The notes under the pieces: model-generated | Told to the model about the DNA's origin: nothing | Seen by the model: the letters and a program-made list of their open reading frames with translations, nothing else | Database searches by the model: none | Origin: Clostridia bacterium | GTDB lineage: Bacteria > Bacillota > Clostridia > Oscillospirales > CAG-272 | NCBI GenBank assembly: GCA_017472305.1 | Contig: JAFUQP010000020.1 | Span: forward strand, 114,697-178,696 | Length of the DNA: 64,000 nt | Direction of reading: 5' to 3' | Position numbers and translations under genes: made by a program | In this document: in pieces, positions 42,626 to 52,045 of the stretch | Numbering within the stretch: position 1 is the first letter of the stretch | Layout: each line of letters starts with the position of its first letter

Positions 42626-43195
42626 CTAGGGTGTTTTCTGAGGCTTTGCATAGGTCTTATCTTCTTTTACTCCGTCCCAAATCACGACACGTCCCTCGGT
42701 TTTCGTTTTCTTCATATCGATGATACGCTGATTATCCGAGCCTCGGAATCGAAGCCCGAGGCGCGCACGGCTTTTGTCAAATCTGCCGTCAACGAGAATG
42801 TCAACGTAAGACAAAAGCTCCTCGGTTACATCTGTGTGCTTCGGGTGGTCGCCGAGCTTTCCCGTAAGCTCCTCATACAGGTTTCCCGTGAAAAGCCAGA
42901 CGGTTTTGTCGGGAAACTTCTCCTTCATTTCGCGTAACAGGGGAAGGAGTTCTATTTGATTTTCCGGCTCCATTGGCTCGCCGCCAAGCAGGGTAAACCC
43001 CCTTACCGAGGGGTTTTTAAGTGCCGAAAAGATTTCCTCCTTTGCCGCCTCGTCAAAGGGCTTTCCGTAGTCAAATGCCCATGTTTCGGGCTGGAAGCAG
43101 CCCTCACAGCGATTGCGGCAGCCACTGACGAAAAGAGTAACTCTTATTCCCTCTCCGTTTGCTATATCGAATTTTTTAATCGCTCCGTAGTGCAT
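42626..43195 (-). CDS. nrdG: Anaerobic ribonucleotide reductase activating protein (radical SAM)
   Basis: NrdG generates the glycyl radical on NrdD, allowing dNTP synthesis without oxygen. The protein is 189 residues from the ATG at 43195, chosen for its AAAGGAG site; the 16-codon upstream extension looks non-coding. The radical-SAM cluster motif is SGCRNRCEGCF, and the SAM-binding GGE motif is in LLGGEPM. nrdD is not in the window, so the pair is separated here. It fits an anaerobic lifestyle, and the nearby dut is also a dNTP-pool gene. Confidence 0.93.
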   Translation of the reverse strand: MHYGAIKKFDIANGEGIRVTLFVSGCRNRCEGCFQPETWAFDYGKPFDEAAKEEIFSALKNPSVRGFTLLGGEPMEPENQIELLPLLREMKEKFPDKTVWLFTGNLYEELTGKLGDHPKHTDVTEELLSYVDILVDGRFDKSRARLGLRFRGSDNQRIIDMKKTKTEGRVVIWDGVKEDKTYAKPQKTP

Positions 43196-43270
43196 AAGAG
43201 CTCTCCTTTCCTGTGTTTTCGGTCGGTGTGCCGCAAGGCGCAAGGTTATGCCGTGCTACATATTGCTTTT

Positions 43271-43329
43271 GAGAGGACACCGAGTGCTCTCGCTTTTCAG
43301 GCTTCTGTGCAAGCTCGGAGTGTTCTCTC
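43271..43329. other. Imperfect inverted repeat after uvrA
   Basis: GAGAGGACACCGAG and CTCGGAGTGTTCTCTC face each other in the 143-base gap between uvrA and nrdG. No U-tract is present. It could be an mRNA processing structure. Confidence 0.35.
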
Positions 43330-43338
43330 TGTCGGCTT

Positions 43339-46167
43339 CTATTTTGAGAGCTTCTCGCGAAGGAAGGCTCCCGTATAGGATTTTTCGCACTCCGCAACCT
43401 CCTCGGGTGTGCCTGTAGCAACTATAGTTCCGCCGCCGTCGCCGCCCTCGGGGCCGAGGTCGATTATATAGTCTGCGGTCTTGATGAGGTCCAAATTATG
43501 CTCTATTACTATGACGGTGTTTCCGCTGTCGGCAAGCCGTTGCAGAATCGATATCAGCTTCGACACGTCCTCGGTGTGCAGTCCCGTCGTAGGCTCGTCG
43601 AGAATATACGCGGTTCTGCCTGTCGAGCGCTTTGCAAGCTCGGTTGCAAGCTTGACTCTCTGCGCCTCGCCACCCGAAAGAGTAGTTGAGGACTGACCGA
43701 TTTTTATATACCCGAGTCCAACGTCGAAGAGCGTTTGCAGCTTTCTTTGCAAAGCGGGAAGCCCGTCGAAGAAGGTTATTCCCTCCTCTACTGACATTTC
43801 AAGCACGTCATAGATATTCTTGCCCTTGAATTTTACGTCGAGGGTGTCGCGATTGTAGCGCTTTCCCTTGCAGACGTCGCACTTGACGTAAACGTCGGGC
43901 AGGAAGTTCATTTCGATACACTTGACTCCGTCGCCCTCGCACGCCTCACACCTTCCGCCGCGTACGTTGAAGGAAAATCTGCCTGCGTCATAGCCCTTTG
44001 CCTTTGCGTCCTTGGTCTGTGCAAAGAGGTTTCTTATATCGGTGAAAAGTCCCGTGTAGGTTGCGGGGTTAGAGCGCGGTGTTCTGCCTATGGGGCTTTG
44101 GTCGATTGCTATAACCTTGTCAAGGTGCTCAAGTCCCGTGATTTTGTCAACCTTGCCGGGGTAGGTTATCGCGCGGTTAAGGTCGCGGGCAAGGGTTCTG
44201 TAGAGTATCGAATTGATAAGCGAGGATTTTCCGCTTCCCGAAACTCCCGTAACAGCGGTAAAGGTGCCGAGCGGAATATCAACGTTAATGTTCTTAAGGT
44301 TGTTTTCCCGAGCACCGATAATCGAGAGCTTCTCACCGCTGCCGCGCCTTCTCTCGGTCGGTACCTCTATACGTCGTCTGCCCGAAAGATACGCACCCGT
44401 TATCGACCTTTCGCTTGCGGCTATCTCCTCGGGAGTTCCGGTTGCGACAATCTCGCCGCCGTGAATTCCCGCACCGGGTCCTACGTCAACTATGAAATCA
44501 GCCTCGCGCATCGTGTCCTCGTCGTGCTCGACGACTATTACGCTGTTTCCAAGCTCGCGCAGATTTTTGAGAGTGTTAATAAGCTTTCCGTTATCGCGCT
44601 GATGAAGTCCTATGCTTGGCTCGTCAAGAATATAAAGAACTCCCGTAAGTGCCGAGCCTATCTGCGTGGCAAGCCTTATTCTCTGTGCCTCGCCGCCCGA
44701 AAGCGTGCCTGCGGTGCGGGCAAGGGTAAGGTAATCGAGTCCGACGCTGATAAGGAAATTGAGCCTTGCCTTGATTTCCTTGAGGATTTCCTTGGCTATC
44801 TTCGAGTCGCTCTCGGAAAGCTCCAGCCCTTCAACGAAGGATAGCATTTTATCTACCGATAGACGGCAAATCTCGTCTATATTAAGTCCACCGACGGTAA
44901 CACCCAGCACCATATCCGAGAGCCTTCTGCCCTTACAGCGAGGACAGTCGACCTCCTCAACGAACTCCTGATAGTAGTCGCCGCCCATCATTTTCATACG
45001 CTTTTCAATGATATGGACTATTCCGTCAAAGGTTGTGGTCTGAAGCTTCGAGGTCTTGTCAAAGTACCTGGTTACCGTATATTTCTTGTTCGGAACGCCG
45101 TGCATAAGCGCGTGCATTGCTTCCTCGGAATACTCCGAGAGCGGTGTATCGAGGGTGAAACCGTAATCCTCTCCGACTGCCGCAACGAGAGGCCCTGTCC
45201 AGGACTCCTCGGTCATAGTCTTGAAGCCGTTGACGGCAATTCCGCCGTCGCGCAGGGATAGCGAGAGATTGGGGATAAGCTTCTTCTCGGATATCATCTG
45301 CATATTGCCTATTCCCGCGCACTCGGGGCAGGCGCCTATCGGGTTGTTGAAGGAGAACATTCTCGGCTCGAGCTCGGGGAAGCTTATTCCGTGCTCCTCG
45401 CAGGCATATTTCTGCGAAAATTCCAGCTCCTCACCCTCGCTGCCGTCACGCTCAACTGTGAGCACTGCCACCCTGCCGTCGGCAGCCTTAAGCGCCTGCT
45501 CGACCGAGTCGGAGAGTCGCGAGCGGATATCCTCGCGAAGCACAAGCCTGTCAACGATAATATCTATATCGTGCTTGACGTTCTTATCGAGAGTGATATT
45601 CTCGGTGAGGTCATACATATTGCCGTCAACGCGGACTCTTGCATATCCCGACTTTCTCGCGTCGGCAAAGACCTTCTCGTGCATACCCTTCTGCGCTCTT
45701 ACTATCGGTGCGAGGACCATAAAGCGAGTGCCCTCGGGAATCGAGAGAATTCTGTCTACTACCTGGTCGAGTGACTGTTGCTTGATTTCCTTACCGCATA
45801 CGGGACAGTGAGGCACGCCGACTCTTGCGTACAGTAGCCTTAAGTAGTCGTAAATCTCGGTTACTGTTCCTACGGTGGAGCGAGGGTTTTTCGAGGTGGT
45901 TTTCTGGTCTATGGAGATAGACGGCGAAAGTCCCTCGATAAGGTCAACCTCGGGCTTGTCCATCTGTCCGAGGAACATTCTCGCATAGGACGAGAGGCTC
46001 TCGACAAAGCGCCTGTGCCCCTCGGCATAGAGCGTATCGAAGGCGAGCGAGGACTTGCCGCTACCCGAAAGCCCCGTCAGAACGACGAGCTTATCTCTCG
46101 GAATAGTCAGGTCTATATTTTTTAAATTATTAACTTTTGCACCTTTAATGACAATATTTCTTGACAT
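43339..46167 (-). CDS. uvrA: Excinuclease ABC subunit A
   Basis: UvrA recognises DNA damage in nucleotide excision repair. The 942-residue length is normal. The two ABC-type ATPase halves have Walker A motifs [20 protein letters not shown] and [16 protein letters not shown] and signature LSGGEAQR twice. Zinc sites CPVCG and CPRCKG ... CEACEG are present. The gene lies 134 bases downstream of uvrB. The intergenic bases show no gene or clear terminator. Confidence 0.98.
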   Translation of the reverse strand: MSRNIVIKGAKVNNLKNIDLTIPRDKLVVLTGLSGSGKSSLAFDTLYAEGHRRFVESLSSYARMFLGQMDKPEVDLIEGLSPSISIDQKTTSKNPRSTVGTVTEIYDYLRLLYARVGVPHCPVCGKEIKQQSLDQVVDRILSIPEGTRFMVLAPIVRAQKGMHEKVFADARKSGYARVRVDGNMYDLTENITLDKNVKHDIDIIVDRLVLREDIRSRLSDSVEQALKAADGRVAVLTVERDGSEGEELEFSQKYACEEHGISFPELEPRMFSFNNPIGACPECAGIGNMQMISEKKLIPNLSLSLRDGGIAVNGFKTMTEESWTGPLVAAVGEDYGFTLDTPLSEYSEEAMHALMHGVPNKKYTVTRYFDKTSKLQTTTFDGIVHIIEKRMKMMGGDYYQEFVEEVDCPRCKGRRLSDMVLGVTVGGLNIDEICRLSVDKMLSFVEGLELSESDSKIAKEILKEIKARLNFLISVGLDYLTLARTAGTLSGGEAQRIRLATQIGSALTGVLYILDEPSIGLHQRDNGKLINTLKNLRELGNSVIVVEHDEDTMREADFIVDVGPGAGIHGGEIVATGTPEEIAASERSITGAYLSGRRRIEVPTERRRGSGEKLSIIGARENNLKNINVDIPLGTFTAVTGVSGSGKSSLINSILYRTLARDLNRAITYPGKVDKITGLEHLDKVIAIDQSPIGRTPRSNPATYTGLFTDIRNLFAQTKDAKAKGYDAGRFSFNVRGGRCEACEGDGVKCIEMNFLPDVYVKCDVCKGKRYNRDTLDVKFKGKNIYDVLEMSVEEGITFFDGLPALQRKLQTLFDVGLGYIKIGQSSTTLSGGEAQRVKLATELAKRSTGRTAYILDEPTTGLHTEDVSKLISILQRLADSGNTVIVIEHNLDLIKTADYIIDLGPEGGDGGGTIVATGTPEEVAECEKSYTGAFLREKLSK

Positions 46168-46301
46168 TTTGCGCTATTTTCTTCCTTTTCTTATGCTTTG
46201 TTGCAGGCGGTTGAAGTTTGAAACCAAAAGAGCTTACACCTGTATCGGGCGCGATATCAAAGTTAGCATTAACGCGGAAAGCTCGTGGCGCTGGCACTCC
46301 G

Positions 46302-48257
46302 TCAGCCGCGTAGCTCCTTTATTCTGTCGCGAAGGTATGCAGCCTTCTCAAACTCGAGTGTACGAGCCGCCTCGCGCATTTCCTTAGTAAGGCTTTCTAT
46401 CATTCGGTCGCGCTCAAGGCGAGTAAGCTTCTTTTTCTTCTCGGGCTCTGCCTTTCTGCCGATTTCGATAATGTCGCCGACCTTCTTTCTGACGCTCTCG
46501 GGAGTTATGCCGTGCTCCTCGTTATAGCGCTTCTGTATCTCGCGGCGGCGATTTGTTTCCTCTATCGCTCCGCGCATTGAGCCTGTCACGGTATCGGCAT
46601 ACATTATTACGTGACCGTTGACGTTACGCGCGGCACGTCCGACGGTCTGTATGAGTGAGGTTTCGCTTCTGAGGAAGCCCTCCTTATCGGCATCAAGGAT
46701 TGCGACGAGCGATACCTCGGGTATATCAAGTCCCTCTCGTAATAGATTTATTCCGACAAGCACGTCAAACTCTCCAAGCCGAAGGTCGCGTATTATCTCC
46801 ATTCGCTCCATAGTTTCGACCTGGTGGTGAATGTATTTTACCTTTATTCCGTGTGTGGAAAGATACTCGGTAAGGTCCTCCGCCATATTTTTGGTCATTG
46901 TTGTGACCAGCACCTTCTCGCCGCGCTCTGTCGTGCTTCTGATTTCGCCTATGAGGTCGTCAACCTGCCCCTCAATCGGGCGCACGGATATCTCGGGGTC
47001 GATAAGTCCTGTCGGGCGGATAAGCTGCTCTACGGTGCTCGAGGACTCGCGGCGCTCGTATTCGCCGGGGGTTGCGCTGACGAATACCGCCTGCCTAATC
47101 TTTTCCTCAAACTCCTCAAAGAACAGAGGTCTATTGTCAAATGCCGAGGGCAGACGGAAGCCGAATTCGACAAGATTTTTCTTTCTTGCATAGTCGCCTC
47201 CCGACATTCCGCGCACCTGCGGAAGCGTTACGTGCGACTCGTCTATAAATATGACATAATCGTCGGGGAAATAGTCAAGAAGCGTAAAGGGGGTTGAGCC
47301 GGGGGCTCTTCCCGAGAGAACGCGCGAATAGTTCTCGACACCCGAGCAGAAGCCTACCTCGCGGAGCATTTCAAGGTCGTATTTCGTTCTCTCCTCTATT
47401 CTCTGCGCCTCGATAAGCTTGTTTTGCGAGCGGAAGAATTCAACGCGCTCGCGCATCTCCTCTTCAATCTCGAGAAGCGCCGCCTCACGGCGCTCGTCGG
47501 ACACGGCGTAGTGAGTTGCGGGGAAAATGCACACGTAGGAGAGATGCTCGGTAGCCTCGCCGGTCAGGGGATTAATTCTCGAAATTCTGTCGACCTCGTC
47601 ACCGAAGAATTCAATGCGGAAGGCTGTATCGTTTCTCGACGAGGGGAAAATCTCAACCACGTCACCGCGAACGCGGAATTTGTTTCTGACAAAATTAACG
47701 TCGTTGCGCTCGTAGCTTATCGACACGAGCCAGCGAATGAGGTCGTCGCGCGAAAGCTCCTGCCCCTCTCTCACCGACACTAGAAGGTCGTGGTACTCTC
47801 TCGGGTCACCGAGGGTATAAATGCAGGACACCGAGGCAACGATAATCACGTCGCGCCTTTCGAATAGCGCAGAGGTCGCGCTATGACGAAGCATATCTAT
47901 CTCGTCGTTAATCATTGCGTCCTTCTCGATATACATATCCTTACCGGGGATATACGCCTCGGGCTGGTAGTAGTCGTAGTAGGACACGAAATATTCGACG
48001 GCATTGTCGGGGAAGAAGGAGCGAAACTCGGTGCAAAGCTGCGCCGCGAGTGTCTTGTTATGCGCGAGAACGAGCGTCGGTCGATTGACGTTAGCTATGA
48101 CGTTAGCCATAGTGAAGGTCTTACCCGAGCCTGTTACGCCGAGAAGGGTCTGCGCCCTCTCGCCCGCCATAATTCCCTCGGTCAGGGCGCGAATTGCCTC
48201 TGGCTGGTCGCCTGTTGGCTGATATTCACTTTTCAGTATGAATTTTCCGTCCTGCAC
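46302..48257 (-). CDS. uvrB: Excinuclease ABC subunit B
   Basis: UvrB receives damaged DNA from UvrA and recruits UvrC. The 651-residue protein has Walker [16 protein letters not shown], the damage-probing beta-hairpin region [12 protein letters not shown], the DEAD-like helicase core ([11 protein letters not shown]), helicase motif [13 protein letters not shown], and a C-terminal UVR motif (about 615-650). It is upstream of uvrA on the same strand. I looked for a LexA box upstream and saw none. Confidence 0.98.
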   Translation of the reverse strand: MQDGKFILKSEYQPTGDQPEAIRALTEGIMAGERAQTLLGVTGSGKTFTMANVIANVNRPTLVLAHNKTLAAQLCTEFRSFFPDNAVEYFVSYYDYYQPEAYIPGKDMYIEKDAMINDEIDMLRHSATSALFERRDVIIVASVSCIYTLGDPREYHDLLVSVREGQELSRDDLIRWLVSISYERNDVNFVRNKFRVRGDVVEIFPSSRNDTAFRIEFFGDEVDRISRINPLTGEATEHLSYVCIFPATHYAVSDERREAALLEIEEEMRERVEFFRSQNKLIEAQRIEERTKYDLEMLREVGFCSGVENYSRVLSGRAPGSTPFTLLDYFPDDYVIFIDESHVTLPQVRGMSGGDYARKKNLVEFGFRLPSAFDNRPLFFEEFEEKIRQAVFVSATPGEYERRESSSTVEQLIRPTGLIDPEISVRPIEGQVDDLIGEIRSTTERGEKVLVTTMTKNMAEDLTEYLSTHGIKVKYIHHQVETMERMEIIRDLRLGEFDVLVGINLLREGLDIPEVSLVAILDADKEGFLRSETSLIQTVGRAARNVNGHVIMYADTVTGSMRGAIEETNRRREIQKRYNEEHGITPESVRKKVGDIIEIGRKAEPEKKKKLTRLERDRMIESLTKEMREAARTLEFEKAAYLRDRIKELRG

Positions 48258-48616
48258 AGCGCTCTCCCTTACATCTTGTGAAATTATTGTACACTTCTGT
48301 CAAAAACCTTAACTATATTATTTTAACATAAAAGATTTTTAATGTAAAGAGGGAATGAAATAATTTATTTCCAAAGTGAAACAAATTGTTGCAGAAGTGA
48401 AGCAAAGCATTTCGAATATGCAACCGTTTTTACTCGTGCGCCCCGAGATGGCGGCGTGTATAGGTTGCAAAAAGGGGATTTGTTCATTTTGAGAAAATAA
48501 TCGGCTTAATTATTAAAAAAAGCAATAACTATTGCATTTTATTACACATTTGTGGTATAATTACAACAGAGGGGAAAAAGTTAAAGCTCACTAAAAATCC
48601 ACTTCAAGGAGACGGT
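48258..48616 (+). promoter_or_regulatory. Divergent intergenic region uvrB/AraC regulator with promoter
   Basis: This is a gene-free stretch of 359 bases. A plus-strand promoter with TTGCAT (48532-48537), an 18-base spacer and TATAAT (48556-48561) lies 55 bases before the regulator ATG. On the uvrB side, TTGACA-like and TACAAT-like elements occur near 48290 but are not well spaced. The middle is AT-rich with no further structure that I could identify. Confidence 0.6.
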
Positions 48617-49447
48617 ATGATTCATCAGAATTTGCTTACGGGAAACAAGCCGTACGAGGCACGATTAATCGGTCGCGGAAAGGGGTTTCCAAATCACACA
48701 CATTATGAGATAGAAATAATATACGTTTTCGAAAACGCAGCTCATATCTCGGTATGCGACGAGGAATATACGGTTTCTGCCGGCGAAGCTATTTTTATAG
48801 GAAGTATGGTTTCGCACAGCTACAGAGATGCCGAGCCTTACCGAGGCTTGCTTATCGAAATCGGCCCCGTGCTTCTGCGCGACAAGTTCAAATATATAAC
48901 GCAGCTTCCGTTCGAGGTGAAGACGTTCAAGCAGGAAAACCCCGAGGACAGAAAAATTCTTGCTCTGCTGCATGAAATCTCTGAGGAGTGTCAGGGTGAA
49001 GGAAAAATATCCGAGCTAATTATTCATTCAAGCCTGTACAGACTGTTTGCCTACGTAGTTGAAAATATTACCGAAACCTGCCGAGAGGGGCTTGAGATAC
49101 TTCACGAGCCTAAGTCAACAAGCAAAATAGACCCCGCGCTTGAGTTGATACACCAGAGATATCAAGAGCCCATAACCGTAGAGGCGGCTGCGGCTGCCTG
49201 CGGATACGGCAAATCCAATTTTTCAAAGGTATTCAAGAGCACGCTGGGTGTAGGCTTCCATCAGTATCTTATTAACTACAGACTCGAAAACGCGAAATAT
49301 CTTCTTACCGAAACGAAGCTCTCCATTTATCAGATTTCGGATATGGTAGGATTTTCTGACCCGAAGATATTCTGCCGCGTGTTCAAGAACAACGTAGGAA
49401 CGTCTCCCGCGCAATTCAGAAAGGATTTGTTCAACAAGCTGTTCTGA
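48617..49447 (+). CDS. AraC-family transcriptional regulator
   Basis: The protein is 276 residues. An N-terminal cupin-like sensing domain (about 20-110; GRGKGFPNHTHYEIEIIYVF) is followed by a C-terminal AraC double helix-turn-helix (about 175-275): AAAACGYGKSNFSKVFKSTL and ISDMVGFSDPKIFCRVFKNN with GTSPAQFRK. Such regulators usually sense sugars. It converges on cassette 2 and has its own promoter and a strong terminator. It is the only sugar-type regulator close to either cassette, so control of cassette 2 is plausible but unproven. Confidence 0.92.
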   Translation: MIHQNLLTGNKPYEARLIGRGKGFPNHTHYEIEIIYVFENAAHISVCDEEYTVSAGEAIFIGSMVSHSYRDAEPYRGLLIEIGPVLLRDKFKYITQLPFEVKTFKQENPEDRKILALLHEISEECQGEGKISELIIHSSLYRLFAYVVENITETCREGLEILHEPKSTSKIDPALELIHQRYQEPITVEAAAAACGYGKSNFSKVFKSTLGVGFHQYLINYRLENAKYLLTETKLSIYQISDMVGFSDPKIFCRVFKNNVGTSPAQFRKDLFNKLF

Positions 49448-49458
49448 TGCAAAGAGTA

Positions 49459-49492
49459 AGCTCCCACCGCTTTACTGCGGTGGGAGCTCGTT
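49459..49492 (+). terminator. Strong terminator after the AraC gene
   Basis: A 12-bp perfect stem AGCTCCCACCGC/GCGGTGGGAGCT with a 6-base loop, followed by CGTTTTATT. It starts 12 bases past the stop. Confidence 0.85.
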
Positions 49493-49523
49493 TTATTGTG
49501 CTTTTATCTGCATTTTTACTAAA

Positions 49524-51587
49524 TTATTCAGCAACGTAATGAACTACAGATGCGTCGTCAATGTAAACGTTAGAGGCAACAGATGCATCGGCAACCTTAT
49601 AAAGGTTTGTCTGAACGAACGTCACAGTAGTGGGATCAATTTCCGCTGCCGCATCGCTCGTTGCAACGGTAACACCGTCAACAATAACGTTTACGGTTGC
49701 CTTATCTCCCTTGTTGATATACTCTATACGGAGATGGAACCAACCGTTCTCCGAGGCAACGTTTTCTACAGTAGATAATCCTGAGTTAGCGCTGTTCGCA
49801 ACTGTCAGATAGCCTACGCGAACTTCTTGTGCCGGGTTGGCTGCGGGGAATTGTGCATCGTAGCCGTAGAATACGAGCTTAATAGACGAAGCTCCCGCAA
49901 GATTGAATTCAAGATTCTGCTGCTGAGCCGCGCCGCAATCAAACTTAACGTATGCATCAAATGCCACTGCGTTAGCTCCGCTTTCGCTCTTTATCGCATA
50001 TATTCTCTTATCGGTACCACCGCTTGTGAGCGAGGTTACCTTATATACGTCGGAGTTTCTGTCATCGTCGTGTACTATTTCAGAAGAGGAAACGTAGGGG
50101 GGAGTCAGTCCATTCTCAAAGTCTGCGAATGCGGGAGCCTCGGTTTTGCACTGCTCTACAAGCACGTTATCGAAGTATGCCGTTACTGCAGTAGTATCGC
50201 CGCTGTTTCTGAAGAAGGCAAAGAGGGTATCATCTGCACCTGTGTAGTGCTTCGAGGTGTCGGCTGCATAATAAGGAGTATATGCCACGGTCGCAAGAGT
50301 TCCGTTTACGTATACCGAAATGTACGCGTCCTTTGCAACACCGTTTGAGGGTGCGTAGTTGTAGTCGGTAAGAGTGTACTCGATACGAAGGTTGAACCAC
50401 TCGCCCTCCTTTGCCGACGTTGTAACGGTGGACTCGTTTTTCGTGGAGCCGTCGTTATACTGGTTGAATATCTTGATAGCCCCGCCCTCTGCAAACTGAA
50501 GGAAGATATCGCAGGCAGGTCCCTTTGAGCCGTAGGGCTGAATATGAACGAGCTTATCACCCGCAGCATTAACAACGTCAAGCTTAATATCGGTTTCAAA
50601 AGCGAAGGTATTAGCTCCCGCAAGCTTCTTGGTAAGGTCGAAGTAAAGCTCGGCGCTTGCCGCGTTGTTCGATGCGTTATGAACGAGTACGTTTCCGCGC
50701 TCGGAGTCCTGTGCAATGGTAAGATATCCTTTGGTTCCATTAGCTCTTACGGGGATACCCGTGCCGCTTGCAATGTAGTCGTTTACATTCGAGCTTTCCT
50801 CAAAGTCGTAAATATAGCTCGGCTCGATTACCGTATTGGCATCAATAATCACAGTGCCGCCGGCAGCTACAACCGTCTTGGTGGACGAGCCGTTGGGTGC
50901 ATATTTCCTTACAGCCCACTTTGAAACGTTAGCAACTGCGGGAAGGGTTACGGTTCTGTCAGCAGCTGCGACGTCGGGGTCGTAAAGGCGAGAGTAGTTT
51001 GCGCCGTCGAGAGTGCCTGTCGAGATATATGCATAGTATAGAGAATTAACGAGAGCGTCGGTCTTGTAGCCGAATGCCTTCTGCGCCTTTACTCCGTAGT
51101 TCACAAGTGCCTCACCCAGCTCCGCCTTCTCAACAGAGAGGTCGGTGGTATAAAGCATCTCGTAGAGATACTCGAGAACGCTGTACTCAACGAGCGAGCC
51201 GTAGGTTACCTCGGTGTCGACGATATGAGGAACTGCGTAGATAGTATCGCCTATTGCCTTTGCGGGAATGCCAAAGGACTTAAATACGGCAAATTCGGGA
51301 TTTGGGGTATAAGTCAAGGTAGAAGCCTGTGCCTTAAATACTTCCGCCTCGGAGTTCACTCTAGGGTCCTCGGCATAAAGAAGAACCTCAAGCTCATCGC
51401 CCTCAGTGAGGGTGCTGTTATCTACCGCAAAATAGAGGTAGGTCTGATCGCCGAAATATGCATTCTTTGAAATAATTTCGGGCGAAGCCTCGCCCTCGGC
51501 AGATACGGTGACGCCTATTGCCAAGCAAAGAAGAAGCACGACCGTAATAGATGCCAACAGAATTTTAACGAGTTTTGTGTTTTTCAT
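49524..51587 (-). CDS. Secreted LamG-like protein, cassette 2
   Basis: The protein is 687 residues with a signal peptide ending near TVSA/EGEA and no lipobox or sortase motif. It is paralogous to the 34467-36473 product. Both start MKNTK, share the N-terminal domain with SFGIPAKAIGDTIYA-like and YSVLEYLYE motifs, and carry two concanavalin/LamG-like modules (here about 270-470 and 490-685). The C-termini are also alike (HYVAE here, DYIAAE there). It lies 72 bases downstream of the cassette 2 peptide gene, with an AAAGG site. A carbohydrate- or protein-binding surface role is likely; the ligand is unknown. Confidence 0.8.
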   Translation of the reverse strand: MKNTKLVKILLASITVVLLLCLAIGVTVSAEGEASPEIISKNAYFGDQTYLYFAVDNSTLTEGDELEVLLYAEDPRVNSEAEVFKAQASTLTYTPNPEFAVFKSFGIPAKAIGDTIYAVPHIVDTEVTYGSLVEYSVLEYLYEMLYTTDLSVEKAELGEALVNYGVKAQKAFGYKTDALVNSLYYAYISTGTLDGANYSRLYDPDVAAADRTVTLPAVANVSKWAVRKYAPNGSSTKTVVAAGGTVIIDANTVIEPSYIYDFEESSNVNDYIASGTGIPVRANGTKGYLTIAQDSERGNVLVHNASNNAASAELYFDLTKKLAGANTFAFETDIKLDVVNAAGDKLVHIQPYGSKGPACDIFLQFAEGGAIKIFNQYNDGSTKNESTVTTSAKEGEWFNLRIEYTLTDYNYAPSNGVAKDAYISVYVNGTLATVAYTPYYAADTSKHYTGADDTLFAFFRNSGDTTAVTAYFDNVLVEQCKTEAPAFADFENGLTPPYVSSSEIVHDDDRNSDVYKVTSLTSGGTDKRIYAIKSESGANAVAFDAYVKFDCGAAQQQNLEFNLAGASSIKLVFYGYDAQFPAANPAQEVRVGYLTVANSANSGLSTVENVASENGWFHLRIEYINKGDKATVNVIVDGVTVATSDAAAEIDPTTVTFVQTNLYKVADASVASNVYIDDASVVHYVAE

Positions 51588-51659
51588 TTTTCTTCCTTTC
51601 GTAAAGTTTTGTTTACTTAATTATGGATATTTGCGGATTTCTATGCGTCCGGCACACAA

Positions 51660-51794
51660 TCAAGTGTGCTTCGGTGTCCAGTCACCTGCTCCGTCCTCCT
51701 CGCGATAAGGCGACGAGGTGGCTATGACATCCCCTTCGTCAAAACGCACTATGCTAAGCTCTGTTTTTTCGTAGGGTGCTTTTGACTTTTTCAT
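51660..51794 (-). CDS. 44-residue Trp-tail peptide, cassette 2
   Basis: An ATG-started frame with an AAAGGAG site, encoding a product beginning MKKSKAPYEKTELSIVRF, continuing GDVIATSSP and ending GAGDWTPKHT. It is the same length as, and alignable with, the cassette 1 peptide at 36536-36670. Its C-terminal part, SPYREEDGAGDWTPKHT, matches the end of the giant lipoprotein in this cassette (SPYPEDAIGGWTPPRT). No true signal peptide is visible. It precedes the secreted LamG-like gene. A 76-codon frame overlapping it in another register (51754-51984) looks like a shadow. Confidence 0.8.
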   Translation of the reverse strand: MKKSKAPYEKTELSIVRFDEGDVIATSSPYREEDGAGDWTPKHT

Positions 51795-51809
51795 ATCCTT
51801 CTCCTTTCC

Positions 51810-51823
51810 CGAAGTATACTTCG
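51810..51823 (-). other. Leader hairpin of the cassette 2 peptide mRNA
   Basis: The perfect palindrome CGAAGTATACTTCG lies just before the ribosome-binding site, in the same position as the (different) hairpin of cassette 1. Further upstream, up to 52045, there are hairpins GTGCGC/GCGCAC (51970-51984) and a longer imperfect one near 51985-52014. I found no confident promoter. Confidence 0.55.
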
Positions 51824-52045
51824 TTTTTATTTAGCAATTCATTTGCATTTTTCCTTTCCTTTGCAGAGAAGACGAAATTTTTACCGAATAGCAGGATAGA
51901 AAAATCGTCCTTTGCCATATTATCAAGTGCGAGCCGCAGGTGAAAGGAGCCCCGCGGCATTCGGGGTGTGTGCGCCCCGCGCACTCTCTCTTATCGCAAA
52001 AGCGCTATGAGAGCATTGTTTAAATTCGAAGCGTTTTAATCAGCT

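Noticed and set aside
48258-48400. LexA box upstream of uvrB
   Set aside because: No CGAAC-N4-GTTCG-like dyad was found near the uvrB start.
49524-51587. Sortase (LPXTG) anchoring of the LamG-like proteins
   Set aside because: Neither secreted LamG-like protein has an LPXTG-type motif, hydrophobic tail and basic end at its C-terminus; they appear to be freely secreted or non-covalently held.
51754-51984. 76-codon frame overlapping the cassette 2 peptide gene
   Set aside because: It overlaps the peptide gene in another register, has no ribosome-binding site, and its translation has no counterpart in cassette 1.
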